Source: Kibdelosporangium philippinense | GTDB lineage: Bacteria > Actinomycetota > Actinomycetes > Mycobacteriales > Pseudonocardiaceae | NCBI RefSeq assembly: GCF_021390435.2 | Contig: NZ_JAJVCN010000002.1 | Location: forward strand, 496,001 to 560,000 | DNA: 64,000 bases | Direction of reading: 5' to 3' | Shown: positions 8,771 to 17,329 of the stretch, one piece after another | How the letters are laid out: each line of letters begins with the position of its first letter | How positions within the stretch are numbered: the first letter of the stretch is position 1 | Translations under genes and position numbers: made by a program | Notes under the pieces: model-generated | The model's database searches: none | What the model saw: only the letters and a program-made list of their open reading frames with translations | What the model was told of the DNA's origin: nothing

Positions 8771-9652
8771 GTGGCAGTGCCTTCGCTGACTGAGTATCCG
8801 CAGGTAGCAGCCGGGAAGATTCGCGAGCTGTACGCAGTGGACGACGACCACCTGCTGCTGGTGGCCTCGGACAAGATCTCCGCGTACGACTACGTGCTGC
8901 CGACGACGATCCCGGACAAGGCGCGCGTTCTCACGGCGATGAGCGTGTTCTGGTTCGACCTGCTCGACGTGCCGAACCACCTCGTGGCATGGGACGACCC
9001 ACGCATCCCCGAGGAAGTACGCGGCCGGGCGCTGCTCGTGCGCAAACTCAAGATGCTGCCGGTCGAATGCGTGGCCCGTGGCTACCTCACCGGCTCCGGC
9101 CTGATCGACTACTCGAAGACCGGCGGCGTTTGCGGCGTGCCGCTGCCTGCCGGGCTGGTCGAGGCGTCCAAGCTGCCTGAGGCGATCTTCACACCCACGA
9201 CCAAGGCCGAGGTCGGCCAGCATGACGAGGCCATCGACTTCGACGCGGTCCGCGCGACCGTCGGCGACTCGCTGGCCGTGCAGTTGCGGGATTTGACTGT
9301 GGCGACGTATTCGAAGGCCGCGGAGCACGCGTTGACGCGCGGGATGATCCTGGCGGACACCAAGTTCGAGTTCGGGCTCGACGAGTCCGGCGAGATCGTT
9401 CTCGGTGACGAGGTGCTGACGCCGGATTCGTCCCGGTTCTGGGCGGTGGACGTCTACCAGGAGGGCAAGGTGCAGCCCTCGTTCGACAAGCAGATCGTGC
9501 GCAACTGGCTGACCTCGGCCGAGTCGGGCTGGGACCGGCACTCCGGTGAGGCACCGCCGGAGCTGCCCGAGCACGTGGTCGAGGCGACCCGGTCGCGCTA
9601 CATCGAGGCCTACGAGATCGTGTCAGGAAAGTCCTTTTCGGACTGGCCCTGA
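8771..9652 (+). CDS. purC: phosphoribosylaminoimidazole-succinocarboxamide (SAICAR) synthase
   Basis: 293 residues. It joins aspartate to CAIR with ATP in the eighth step of IMP synthesis. Conserved segments are GKIRELYAVDDDHLLLVASDKISAYDY near the N-terminus, the PECR-like loop VECVARGYLTGSG, and the C-terminal LTPDSSRFW region with DKQIVRNWL. The GTG at 8771 is used here; a second GTG at 8777 is possible. It reads away from the ABC exporter operon across a gap too short for more than promoters. The next gene begins about 150 bp later and is unrelated, so purC is probably monocistronic. Confidence 0.97.
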   Translation: MAVPSLTEYPQVAAGKIRELYAVDDDHLLLVASDKISAYDYVLPTTIPDKARVLTAMSVFWFDLLDVPNHLVAWDDPRIPEEVRGRALLVRKLKMLPVECVARGYLTGSGLIDYSKTGGVCGVPLPAGLVEASKLPEAIFTPTTKAEVGQHDEAIDFDAVRATVGDSLAVQLRDLTVATYSKAAEHALTRGMILADTKFEFGLDESGEIVLGDEVLTPDSSRFWAVDVYQEGKVQPSFDKQIVRNWLTSAESGWDRHSGEAPPELPEHVVEATRSRYIEAYEIVSGKSFSDWP

Positions 9653-9812
9653 TCCGACAAATCCCGCCACCAGGGGAACCCTTGATTTAACGTTACCGCA
9701 GGGGTCCGACATATCCAGGCCTTCAGTCACCCTGACGTGATTTCACCGCATTAGTGCCGAGTCGTTACCAACTCGTCGAGCGCTCGCCATTGTTGTGTGG
9801 CGTCATAGTGGT

Positions 9813-10547
9813 GTGTCCGCGCGTCTGGTGGTCTCCTTGTCCGGCATCGGGATCCGGACCCTGCACCTCTGCGCCGAACTGGCTGGAGAGCTGGACCTTC
9901 GGGGGGTCTCGCTCTCGCTGTTGTTCGCGCCGCGGCTGGCAGGGGCAGGTCAGCACTCAGTGGTTGTGGACTGGGTGCGGCAGCGGCGCGCCCGAGGTGA
10001 CGCGCTGCTGCTGCACGGCTTCGACCTGACCGACGCCCCACGCCGCCGTGCCGAGTTCGGCTCGTTGCCCGCGCACGAAGCCGGTCTGCGGATCACTGCG
10101 GCCCGCAGGCTGATGGGCAGGCTCGACCTGGAAGTGGACAGCTTCGCCCCGCCGCAGTGGGCGGTTTCGCCGGGAACGCTGACTGCCCTGCGGCGTAATG
10201 ACTTCACGCTCTGCGCGGACCAGAGCAAGATCTACGACCTACGCGCCGACACCGTCCACAAGGGACGTGTGCATGCCTTGTCGGCGAGCGAGCGCGTGGA
10301 GACGTGGTCCTGCTTCGCCTTGGTGCTCAGCGTTGCCAGGGCCGCCCGGCGCGGTGGCCTTGTCCGGCTTTCCGTTGACGCCGCGGACTTGGCCAAGCCC
10401 GGGCCGCGCAGGGCGGTTCTCGACGCGATCGACATCGCCACCCATCACGGCGCCGAGCCGTCGACGTATCAGACCGCCGTGGCCTCGCCCGCGGTCAGCA
10501 CGCGGACCTCGGTCTCCTTGGGGCCCAGCTCAGCGAACCTGCTGTAG
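9813..10547 (+). CDS. DUF2334-type polysaccharide-deacetylase-like protein
   Basis: About 244 residues. The GTG at 9813 (giving VSARLVVSLSGIG) is preferred over the GTG at 9795; neither has a strong ribosome-binding site. Features such as DALLLHGFDLTD, RAEFGSLPAHEAGLRI and FAPPQWAVSPGT fit the DUF2334 family, a NodB-like (beta/alpha) barrel related to polysaccharide deacetylases. The function is not established. Its 3' end overlaps the convergent MBL-fold gene by 79 bp, so the last ~26 residues are encoded antisense to that gene. The preceding 160 bp carries no recognisable gene. Confidence 0.68.
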   Translation: MSARLVVSLSGIGIRTLHLCAELAGELDLRGVSLSLLFAPRLAGAGQHSVVVDWVRQRRARGDALLLHGFDLTDAPRRRAEFGSLPAHEAGLRITAARRLMGRLDLEVDSFAPPQWAVSPGTLTALRRNDFTLCADQSKIYDLRADTVHKGRVHALSASERVETWSCFALVLSVARAARRGGLVRLSVDAADLAKPGPRRAVLDAIDIATHHGAEPSTYQTAVASPAVSTRTSVSLGPSSANLL

Positions 10548-11104
10548 TACATCTGCGGCACGGCGACGATGGCCTCGTGGATCGGGATCGCCACGCGTGC
10601 CTTCATGATCCGCAGGAAGTCCACGGCCTCGCTGAGTTTCTGCCACGGCGCCGAAGTGGGCATGCCGAGCACGTCAATGCTTTGCTCGGGCCGGAAGAAC
10701 GAATCGCCTGGGTGGTAGAAGGCGCCGTCGGCCAGCACGTATCCGACGTTGGGCGGCACCGGGATCTCGGGATGGATGATCGCGTGGTTGCCGCCGACCG
10801 CGTTCACCTGCGTTGTGCCGATCTTGAAGCGCTCACCCGGTTTCACCGTCCGCGCGGTCAGCCCGGCTTTGACCACGTCCTGCGCGGACGCGGAGTCCAC
10901 GATCAGCTGTGCCTTGGGGTTGGCTTCCATCAGCTCGGCCAGCCGTGGCACGTCCAGATGGTCGGGGTGCTGGTGGGTGATCAGGATCGCGTCGAGGTGA
11001 CGGACCTCCTCGAACCCCGTTGAGAACGTGCCGGGATCGAACAGCAGCCGCTCGGAGGCGGTCTCGGCAAGCACACACGAATGTCCGAAATGGACGAATT
11101 GCAT
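10469..11104 (-). CDS. metallo-beta-lactamase-fold metal-dependent hydrolase (UlaG-like)
   Basis: 211 residues. The metal-binding motif is THQHPDHLD (HxHxDH) near residue 44, with further ligands in GGNHAII, YHPGDSFF and PIHEAI. The compact layout without insertion resembles UlaG/YtnP-like L-ascorbate-6-phosphate lactonase relatives. The substrate is unknown. A GAGAGGAA ribosome-binding site precedes the ATG. It lies 12 bp downstream of the DUF5937/ArsR regulator on the same strand and is probably co-transcribed with it. It overlaps the DUF2334 gene tail-to-tail by 79 bp. Confidence 0.87.
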   Translation of the reverse strand: MQFVHFGHSCVLAETASERLLFDPGTFSTGFEEVRHLDAILITHQHPDHLDVPRLAELMEANPKAQLIVDSASAQDVVKAGLTARTVKPGERFKIGTTQVNAVGGNHAIIHPEIPVPPNVGYVLADGAFYHPGDSFFRPEQSIDVLGMPTSAPWQKLSEAVDFLRIMKARVAIPIHEAIVAVPQMYYSRFAELGPKETEVRVLTAGEATAV

Positions 11105-11116
11105 CCGCGGTTCCTC

Positions 11117-12076
11117 TCAGGTCGCGCTGGCCACCACTTCGTCGCCAAGCGCACTGCGCCTGTAATGGACACTACGCCCGGACCGCCGTGCGCTCAGCAG
11201 ACCGGCCGCAGCCAGTGCTTTGACGTGCTCGGAGATCGTGCTAGGCACGACACCCAACCGCAGTGCAAGCGTTGTCGTGCTCGCGGGATCGCCCAGTTCA
11301 CGCAGCACACGAGCCTTCGTGCGGCCAACGACTGCGGCGAGCGGATCGCCTGTCGAAGCGGGTACGTCCTCCCACAGAGTTGCCACGCCACGAGCCGGAT
11401 ACACCACCGACGGCTGCCACGGCGGTGTCATCATCACGCCAATTCCCGCCGCGAACGAGCTCGGCACGAGCAGCAGGCCACGGTCGTCCAAGTCGAGCCG
11501 GGCGCTGTTGTACGTCGGCATCAGGAACCGGTTGCCGTCGATGACGACTCCGGGATGCAGGCCGGTCAGCACCTTCGCGATCCCGCCGGAGCCGAACTGG
11601 CGCGACCGGTAGTGCACGTCGGTGTCCAGCAAATCCTTCAGCCGCGGCCAGATCGGCTTGATCAGCGTGTCCCAGCACCTGCTCATCTGGTCGGTCAGCA
11701 GGTCGCGGGTCTTGGCCGGGTCGACCAGCAGGTCTTCCAGACTGTCCCGTCCGGCCGCTGACATCGTCACTTCGAGGCTGACCTGCTCGTCCGGCGTGTG
11801 CGTGACGGCTTCGAGTTGATCTTCGACCGTGGTCCAGCGGTCGGCAGGCGGCGGACTGAGGAAATCGGGGAAGTACCGGTCGCCGGTGACCAGCGTGACG
11901 AGTTCGGGCACGTCAAGGCCGGTCAGCGTGGCCCGGTTGGCGACTGCCCAGCGGGCGTGCGCTGGTGCCCGGCCCGGCCTGGTGAGCAGCCGGATCGCGT
12001 TGAGCACCTCTTCGAGCGGGGAGATCGCCAGCCGCACCCGCTGGGCGCCGACCTCGCCGAGCTGGATCTCGATCAC
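11117..12076 (-). CDS. DUF5937 / ArsR-type winged-helix transcriptional regulator
   Basis: 319 residues starting at GTG 12076, with a GAAAGGA ribosome-binding site. The large N-terminal region has the DUF5937 pattern. The C-terminal ~75 residues form an ArsR-like winged helix (AVVGRTKARVLRELGD, then TTTLALRLGVVPSTISEHVKALAAAGLLSARRSGRSVHYRRS). It is divergent from an MFS transporter gene only 40 bp away, and the MBL-hydrolase gene follows it. This layout suggests that it represses or activates both arms, possibly a detoxification or export response. The ligand is unknown. Confidence 0.85.
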   Translation of the reverse strand: MIEIQLGEVGAQRVRLAISPLEEVLNAIRLLTRPGRAPAHARWAVANRATLTGLDVPELVTLVTGDRYFPDFLSPPPADRWTTVEDQLEAVTHTPDEQVSLEVTMSAAGRDSLEDLLVDPAKTRDLLTDQMSRCWDTLIKPIWPRLKDLLDTDVHYRSRQFGSGGIAKVLTGLHPGVVIDGNRFLMPTYNSARLDLDDRGLLLVPSSFAAGIGVMMTPPWQPSVVYPARGVATLWEDVPASTGDPLAAVVGRTKARVLRELGDPASTTTLALRLGVVPSTISEHVKALAAAGLLSARRSGRSVHYRRSALGDEVVASAT

Positions 12077-12116
12077 CGGTCGTCCTTTCGGAAATAGCCG
12101 AATCAGTATCGCCGGG

Positions 12117-13289
12117 ATGCCCGCTGCCTGCAGCGTGGCCCGCGTGAGTTACCTGCGCTGGTCCGTCACCGCCCAGTTCCTGCGCCTGCCCGCGATGATG
12201 GCGCCGTTGGCTTTCGCTTTGCTGGCGACTCAGATGACCGGCTCGTATCGGCTCGGTGGCGTGATGATGGCGGTGTTCATCACCGCCGAGATCCTGGTGG
12301 CCGGACCTGTCGGCCGACTGCTCGACCTCTTTGGGGTGGCGCGCGGTTTGCGTGTGCTGCTTGTGGTTTCGGCTTTCTGGTTGTGTGGCTTGACGTTGGT
12401 CGCTTCTTCGCCGGTGCTGACGATCGTTCTTGTTGTCCTGACTGGGTTTGCTGCGGGTGGGTTGTCCGGCGGGATTCGTGCGCTGCTGCCGAAGTCCGTC
12501 GCTCCTGGTTTCTTGGAACGGGCCGTTGCGATCGATGCTGTGGTCATCGAGATCGTGGTGGTCAGCGGGCCGCTGGTCGTTGCTTTGCTTACCCCGCTTG
12601 GGGTTGTCGCGCCGGTGCTGGGGATGGCTGGGGCGTATTTGCTCGCGGTGCTGTTCGTGCCGACGGTCGCTGCCGCGCCGCGTGCTCGTGGCGAACGGCC
12701 GAAGCTTGGGTCGATCATGATCTGGCTGATGAGTTCGTTCGGCTTCGGGGTTCTGATCAGCACGATCGAGGTTTCTTCGCTGCCGTTCGCGCAGCGGCTC
12801 GGCGGTGGTCCAGAGTTCGCGGTGGTGTTCATGGTCGTGTTGATCGCGGCGAGCATGGCTGGCGCCGGGCTGTACGCGTGGGGCGGACCCGCCATCACGG
12901 TGGACCGGAGTGTCCGGACCGCGTTCTTTCTGGTGGTGATGGCTGTTGGCGGCGTGCTGGTCGCGTTCGGCAACTCGTGGCCGCTGCTGATCGCTGGATT
13001 GGTGACTGTCGGTGTCTGTACTGGGCCGCTGAACACGACGATCTCGATGCATGTGCAGCTCACATTGCCGGAGTCGCGCAAGGCTGAGGGCTTCAGCCTG
13101 GTTTTCACGGCGCAGGCGGGCGGATTCGCGCTTGGGTCACTGTGCGTGGCTCTTTTGCCGGTGATCGGGGCGCCCTTGGTTGGTTCGGCTGTCGCGCTGA
13201 TCGCGGCATTCGGTGTGATCAGTGCCCATCGCGGCGCGCTTTACCGTCGAGTAACCTCGGCAGTAGCCAACCAGGAGGCGCGCTCATGA
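12117..13289 (+). CDS. MFS transporter
   Basis: 390 residues from ATG 12117; a GTG at 12141 is an alternative. There are about 12 hydrophobic segments, with a short basic loop after TM2 (GPVGRLLDLFGVARGLR), as in drug:H+ antiporters. The sequence upstream to 11829 in the same frame lies inside the divergent regulator and is not coding. The stop overlaps the aldehyde dehydrogenase start (ATGA), so the two are coupled. Being divergent from a DUF5937 regulator it is probably inducible. The substrate is unknown. Confidence 0.86.
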   Translation: MPAACSVARVSYLRWSVTAQFLRLPAMMAPLAFALLATQMTGSYRLGGVMMAVFITAEILVAGPVGRLLDLFGVARGLRVLLVVSAFWLCGLTLVASSPVLTIVLVVLTGFAAGGLSGGIRALLPKSVAPGFLERAVAIDAVVIEIVVVSGPLVVALLTPLGVVAPVLGMAGAYLLAVLFVPTVAAAPRARGERPKLGSIMIWLMSSFGFGVLISTIEVSSLPFAQRLGGGPEFAVVFMVVLIAASMAGAGLYAWGGPAITVDRSVRTAFFLVVMAVGGVLVAFGNSWPLLIAGLVTVGVCTGPLNTTISMHVQLTLPESRKAEGFSLVFTAQAGGFALGSLCVALLPVIGAPLVGSAVALIAAFGVISAHRGALYRRVTSAVANQEARS

Positions 13290-14773
13290 CGACCGTGGAG
13301 CACAAAGTCGAGACGTTCGACTCGCTGAATCCGGCCACCGACGAGGTCGTCGGGACATACCCGGTGCATACCGAGAAGGATGTCGCCGACGCTGTCGCGA
13401 GGGCGCGCAACGCGTCCGCCTGGTGGCAGTCGCTCGGGTTCGCCGGTCGCGCGGAGCGCTTGCAGCGCTGGAAGGGCATCATCACGCGCCGCGGTCAGCA
13501 GCTCGCCGACGTGATCCACCAGGAGACCGGCAAGCCACACCCGGACGCGATGATCGAAGTCGTACTGGCGATCGACCACACCAACTGGGTGGCCAAGAAC
13601 GCCAAGAAGGTGCTCGGCCCCAAGCGCCGCCCGGCTGGACTGCTGATGGCGAACCAATCAGCGTCGGTGGAGTACCAGCCGCTTGGCGTGATCGGCGTGA
13701 TCGGACCGTGGAACTACCCGCTGTTCACGCCGATGGGCTCGATCGTCTACGCACTGGCGGCGGGGAACGCGGTGGTCTTCAAGCCAAGCGAATACACCCC
13801 CGGTGTAGGCAAGTGGCTGGTCGACAGCTTTGCCGAAGCAGTACCCGAGCACCCCGTCTTCCAGTTGATCACCGGCTACGGCGCGACGGGTGCGGCACTG
13901 TGCCGCGCAGGCGTCGACAAGATCGGCTTCACGGGCTCAGCGGCAACCGGCCGAAAAATCATGGCGGCCTGCGCGGAAACCCTGACGCCAGTGCTGATCG
14001 AAGCAGGCGGCAAGGACGCGTTGCTGGTCGACGAAGACGCCGACATCGACGCGGCAGCGGACGCGGCGGTCTGGGGCGGAATGTCCAACGCGGGCCAGAC
14101 ATGCGTTGGCGTGGAACGGGTTTACGTCCACGAGAAGATCTACGACGCCTTCGTCGCCGCGACTGTGGAAAAGGCTCGCGGCGTGCGCGCAGGTTCGGAC
14201 GCCGACGCCAAGATCGGCCCGATCACCATGCCCGCCCAGCTGGAGATCATCCGTAAGCACATCGCCGACGCGATCGAACGCGGCGGAAAGGCCCTAGTCG
14301 GCGGAGTGGACGCGGTCGGCGACCGATACGTGCAGCCAACAGTGCTCGTGGACGTCCCAGAAGACTCGGTAGCCGTCCGCGACGAAACCTTCGGCCCAAC
14401 CCTGACCATCGCCAAAGTCAAAGACATGGACGAAGCTCTGGTGAAAGCCAACGACTCCCGCTACGGCCTGGGCTCAACGGTCTTCGCCAAACGCCGCGGC
14501 ATGGAGCTGGCCCGTCGCCTGCGCTCCGGCATGACCGCCGTGAACGCCGTGATTGCCTTCGCTGGCGTGCCTTCCCTGCCGTTCGGCGGTGTCGGCGACT
14601 CGGGCTTCGGCCGAATCCACGGCGCGGACGGCCTGAAGGAATTCACCCGCGCCAAATCCATCACCCGCCAACGCTTCAGCACCCCACTGACCGTGACCAC
14701 CTTCGCCCGTACGGAGAAAGTGGATGCGACTGTGGCCAAACTGATGACCTTGCTGCACGGCAAACGCAGGTAA
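13286..14773 (+). CDS. succinic semialdehyde dehydrogenase-like NAD(P) aldehyde dehydrogenase
   Basis: 495 residues. ATG 13286 has the ribosome-binding site AGGAGG at 13273-13278 and overlaps the MFS stop. The active-site glutamate is in LIEAGGKDA and the nucleophilic cysteine in NAGQTCVGVERV. The Rossmann motif FTGSAATG and the oxyanion asparagine in GPWNYPLF are intact. Closest in appearance to actinobacterial succinic semialdehyde dehydrogenases (GabD2 type), which oxidise succinate semialdehyde to succinate, but other aldehydes are possible. It may process an aldehyde connected with the coupled transporter. A strong hairpin follows the stop by 3 bp. Confidence 0.88.
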   Translation: MTTVEHKVETFDSLNPATDEVVGTYPVHTEKDVADAVARARNASAWWQSLGFAGRAERLQRWKGIITRRGQQLADVIHQETGKPHPDAMIEVVLAIDHTNWVAKNAKKVLGPKRRPAGLLMANQSASVEYQPLGVIGVIGPWNYPLFTPMGSIVYALAAGNAVVFKPSEYTPGVGKWLVDSFAEAVPEHPVFQLITGYGATGAALCRAGVDKIGFTGSAATGRKIMAACAETLTPVLIEAGGKDALLVDEDADIDAAADAAVWGGMSNAGQTCVGVERVYVHEKIYDAFVAATVEKARGVRAGSDADAKIGPITMPAQLEIIRKHIADAIERGGKALVGGVDAVGDRYVQPTVLVDVPEDSVAVRDETFGPTLTIAKVKDMDEALVKANDSRYGLGSTVFAKRRGMELARRLRSGMTAVNAVIAFAGVPSLPFGGVGDSGFGRIHGADGLKEFTRAKSITRQRFSTPLTVTTFARTEKVDATVAKLMTLLHGKRR

Positions 14774-14776
14774 ACC

Positions 14777-14822
14777 CTCGTGAGTGGTTAGCCGTGTTCT
14801 AACCCGGCTAACCACTCACGAG
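14777..14822. terminator. 18-bp perfect hairpin of the CTCGTGAGTG family
   Basis: Left arm 14777-14794 and right arm 14805-14822 pair perfectly over 18 bp around the 10-base loop TGTTCTAACC. It starts 3 bp after the aldehyde dehydrogenase stop. It shares the outer stem CTCGTGAGTG and the GTTCTAAC core with hairpins at 17310-18943 (split by an IS) and 24808-24853. There is no U-tract, so it may act as a transcript-end barrier or as a repetitive hairpin element rather than a classical intrinsic terminator. Confidence 0.85.
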
Positions 14823-14843
14823 CTCTGAGCTAGGGTTTTCCCG

Positions 14844-16000
14844 GTGAACGTCGTCGCGCTCGCCGGATCCGTCACGCAATTGGTCTGCCATCCACGGCTT
14901 CCTTTGGTCGCGGGTTTGGCCGCGGAACGTCCGGCAGTGCACGTCTGGGACTGCACGGACCTGCGCCTACTGGGAATCATCGGTGCGGACTCGGTTGTCT
15001 ACGCCGACGATGACTACGGCCAGGATCGCGTTTTGCGTAAACCCGCCGTGGCCTGGCATCCGGAACGCCCGTTGGCTCTCGTGACGATCGAGAACTGCGT
15101 GCTGGAGTCCCGCTCACCGCCACCTACCTGCATCTGGCGTTCAGCCCGGACGGTGAGCGGTTATGGGCATCGCCGTCGACATCGGGCGACGAGTACGCCA
15201 GGTGGGAGAGCTCAGATGTTCTCGACCTCGCTACCGAAACCGTTGGCACAGGCCCAAGATGGGACACCGGAGCCGCCGTACACCCGGCCGGTGGGTTGGT
15301 GGCCATGTTGTGCAGCGACCAAGGCGCGACCCTGTGCGTCTTCGCCAAACCTGACCAGACAATGCTTCGCCGCGCACTGATCCTGGACGCCGACGGCTAT
15401 GCGGCTCCGATTTTCAGCCCAGACGGCCGCTATCTGGCGATTCGAGGCAACGCATACGAGAACTCACTGGAGATCTTCGAATTCCCGTCGCTGCACAGGG
15501 TCGTCGCGATGATCCTCGGCGAACCCAGCCCCGGCTACCCGTACCCGGACGAGTGGCTTGAGCACAAGGAATCTTGGTCTCGGCACAACATAGCGTTCGG
15601 AGCGCCGGGAAAGCTGTGGGTCGGAACCCCCGACGGAACACTCGTCGAAGTAGACATCGACAGCCAGCAGGCCGTCGAGCACAACCTACTCGCGGGATCT
15701 CGGGTGACCGCGCTGTGCGCGACAGGGGCAGGCAACCTTGTTGTCGCCACAGCCGCTGGCGAACTCGCGCTCGCTACCGCCTTCGCAAGGGCTCAACTTG
15801 ACCCAGCGTTGGTGCAGGCCTTTCTGGACTCCACGGTCGAGGTCGTCAAGGACGGTGATCCGTGGGAAACCCTCGACCTCACCGACGGGACCCAAAGCTG
15901 GACCCCAGGCGACCGCGCAACCGTCACGGACACGACGGATGCTGATCCGACCTGGCTACAACTCACCGCGGCCATCAACAACGCACGTGGCCAGTCGTGA
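14844..16000 (+). pseudogene. WD40/beta-propeller-like protein, frameshifted
   Basis: Starts at GTG 14844 (MNVVALAGSVTQLVCHP) and reads in frame to about 15110. The protein then continues one frame back (LAFSPDGERLWAS, then AALILDADGYAAPIFSPDGRYLAIRG) to the stop at 16000. Both halves contain WD40-like propeller strands with SPDG motifs. The switch near 15108-15113 needs the loss of one base (or gain of two). With the shift repaired the product would be about 385 residues. It is either a recent pseudogene or a sequencing error. No slippery heptamer was seen. It is not recognised beyond the propeller fold. Confidence 0.8.
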
Positions 16001-16129
16001 CGTAGCATTCTACGTGTTAATAACTAACTGATTAGAGTCAATTAACCAACGATCCCGCTGGTATTCGAGTGGAAATCCCAGCTCGAAAGGCATGTACACG
16101 ATCGTGTCACCTTGTCTCAAACAATCGGT

Positions 16130-16157
16130 CATCTGTCCTATTATTACGGGACAGATG
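16130..16157. promoter_or_regulatory. inverted repeat upstream of fic (candidate operator)
   Basis: CATCTGTCC (16130-16138) and GGACAGATG (16149-16157) form a perfect 9-bp inverted repeat around an AT-rich 10-base spacer holding TATTAT, a possible -10 element. It lies 9 bp before the fic ATG. It could be an autoregulatory operator, since the Fic protein has a C-terminal winged-helix-like region. Confidence 0.55.
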
Positions 16158-16166
16158 AAGGGGTGA

Positions 16167-17315
16167 ATGACCGTGTTCCAGTCGCCGGATCTCGACGAGA
16201 CCGACCGTGCGGTGCTCAGCGAGATCGACCAGTTCCGGTCTGAGATGCGGTTCGCGCTGAGTGAGCCGAAGCGATGGACCGGTCAACTGAGGCGCAACCT
16301 GCTGGCCAAAGCGATCCAGGGAAGCAACAGCATCGAAGGGTACGACGTGTCCGATGAGGACGCTGTCGCCGCGGTCGAGGAAGAAGAGCCGATGACCGCG
16401 GATCAGGCCACCTGGGCCGAGATCCAGGGTTACCGATCGGCGATGAGCTACGTGCTGCAGCTGGCCGATGACCCGCACTTCAGGCTGGATCAATCACTGT
16501 TGCGAAGCCTGCACTACATGATGCTCGCGCATGACCTGGCCAAGAGTCCGGGCCGGTACCGCCAGAAAACGGTGTACGTCATCGACGAGGCGCGTGATCG
16601 TGTTGTGTACGAGGGACCGGACTTCGAGCTGGTGCCAGACCTGATGCAGGACCTGGTCGACTCGATCGCGGGCGACCGTGGTGATCCGTCTTGCTTTGTC
16701 CGTGCCGCGATGGCCCATCTCAATCTCGTCATGATCCATCCGTTCCGGGATGGCAGCGGACGGATGGCACGCTGCCTGCAAACCTTGGTACTGGCCAGGG
16801 ACTCGGTGATCGCACCGCAGTTCAGCAGCATCGAGGAGTTTCTCGGGCGCAATACTCCCGATTACTACGAGGTACTTGCCCGGGTCGGCCAGGGATCTTG
16901 GCAGCCTGGCAACGACGCGACCCTATGGCTGAGGTTCAGCCTGCGAGCCCATCACATGCAGGCCCAGACTGTCGTCGCACGGCTGCGGGAGGCATCGCTG
17001 CTGTGGGCGGAGCTTGACCGGCTGGCCGAGGAATCAGGGGTGCCCGAGCGTGCCGTGCCTGCGATGTTCGACGCGTCAATGGGGCGAAGGCTGCGGCGCT
17101 CGAGCTACGTGAAGCTGGCGGATGTCGAAGAGCGAACCGCCAGCAGGGATCTTCAAGATCTGGTCGACGCGCGGCTTCTCATTGCCACAGGGGAAAACCG
17201 CGGACGCACTTACGAGGCGACGGAACGACTACGCAACGTCCGCCGTGCCATCCACGAGGAGCTGCCAAGCATCAGCGACCCCTACGGCAGCATGGCGGCA
17301 CTGCTGACCTCGTGA
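16167..17315 (+). CDS. Fic family protein (class II, N-terminal inhibitory helix)
   Basis: 382 residues. Fic proteins transfer AMP (or related groups) to hydroxyl side chains of target proteins. The core motif is HPFRDGSGRMAR (191-202), with the catalytic histidine H191 and the phosphate-binding region. The usual asparagine of HxFxxGNGR is serine here. The inhibitory motif [S/T]xxxE[G/N] is present as SNSIEG (53-58) before the Fic core, marking class II. The C-terminus (RRSSYVKLADVEERTASRDLQDLVDARLL) looks like a winged helix. GAAGGGG precedes the ATG. The stop codon lies inside the arm of a hairpin now split by an insertion sequence. No antitoxin partner gene is adjacent. Confidence 0.9.
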   Translation: MTVFQSPDLDETDRAVLSEIDQFRSEMRFALSEPKRWTGQLRRNLLAKAIQGSNSIEGYDVSDEDAVAAVEEEEPMTADQATWAEIQGYRSAMSYVLQLADDPHFRLDQSLLRSLHYMMLAHDLAKSPGRYRQKTVYVIDEARDRVVYEGPDFELVPDLMQDLVDSIAGDRGDPSCFVRAAMAHLNLVMIHPFRDGSGRMARCLQTLVLARDSVIAPQFSSIEEFLGRNTPDYYEVLARVGQGSWQPGNDATLWLRFSLRAHHMQAQTVVARLREASLLWAELDRLAEESGVPERAVPAMFDASMGRRLRRSSYVKLADVEERTASRDLQDLVDARLLIATGENRGRTYEATERLRNVRRAIHEELPSISDPYGSMAALLTS

Positions 17316-17329
17316 GTGTTTTGGCCGGT
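17310..17329. terminator. left arm of hairpin split by the IS at 17330-18913
   Basis: This 20-base arm pairs perfectly with 18924-18943. Joining 17329 to 18920 restores a 20-bp stem with a TAGA loop between the convergent fic and purL genes. The arm contains the fic stop codon. Confidence 0.82.

Noticed and set aside
11913..13052. 379-codon frame antisense to the MFS gene
   Set aside because: His/Gln/Asp/Arg-rich composition typical of a shadow of a hydrophobic GC-rich gene.
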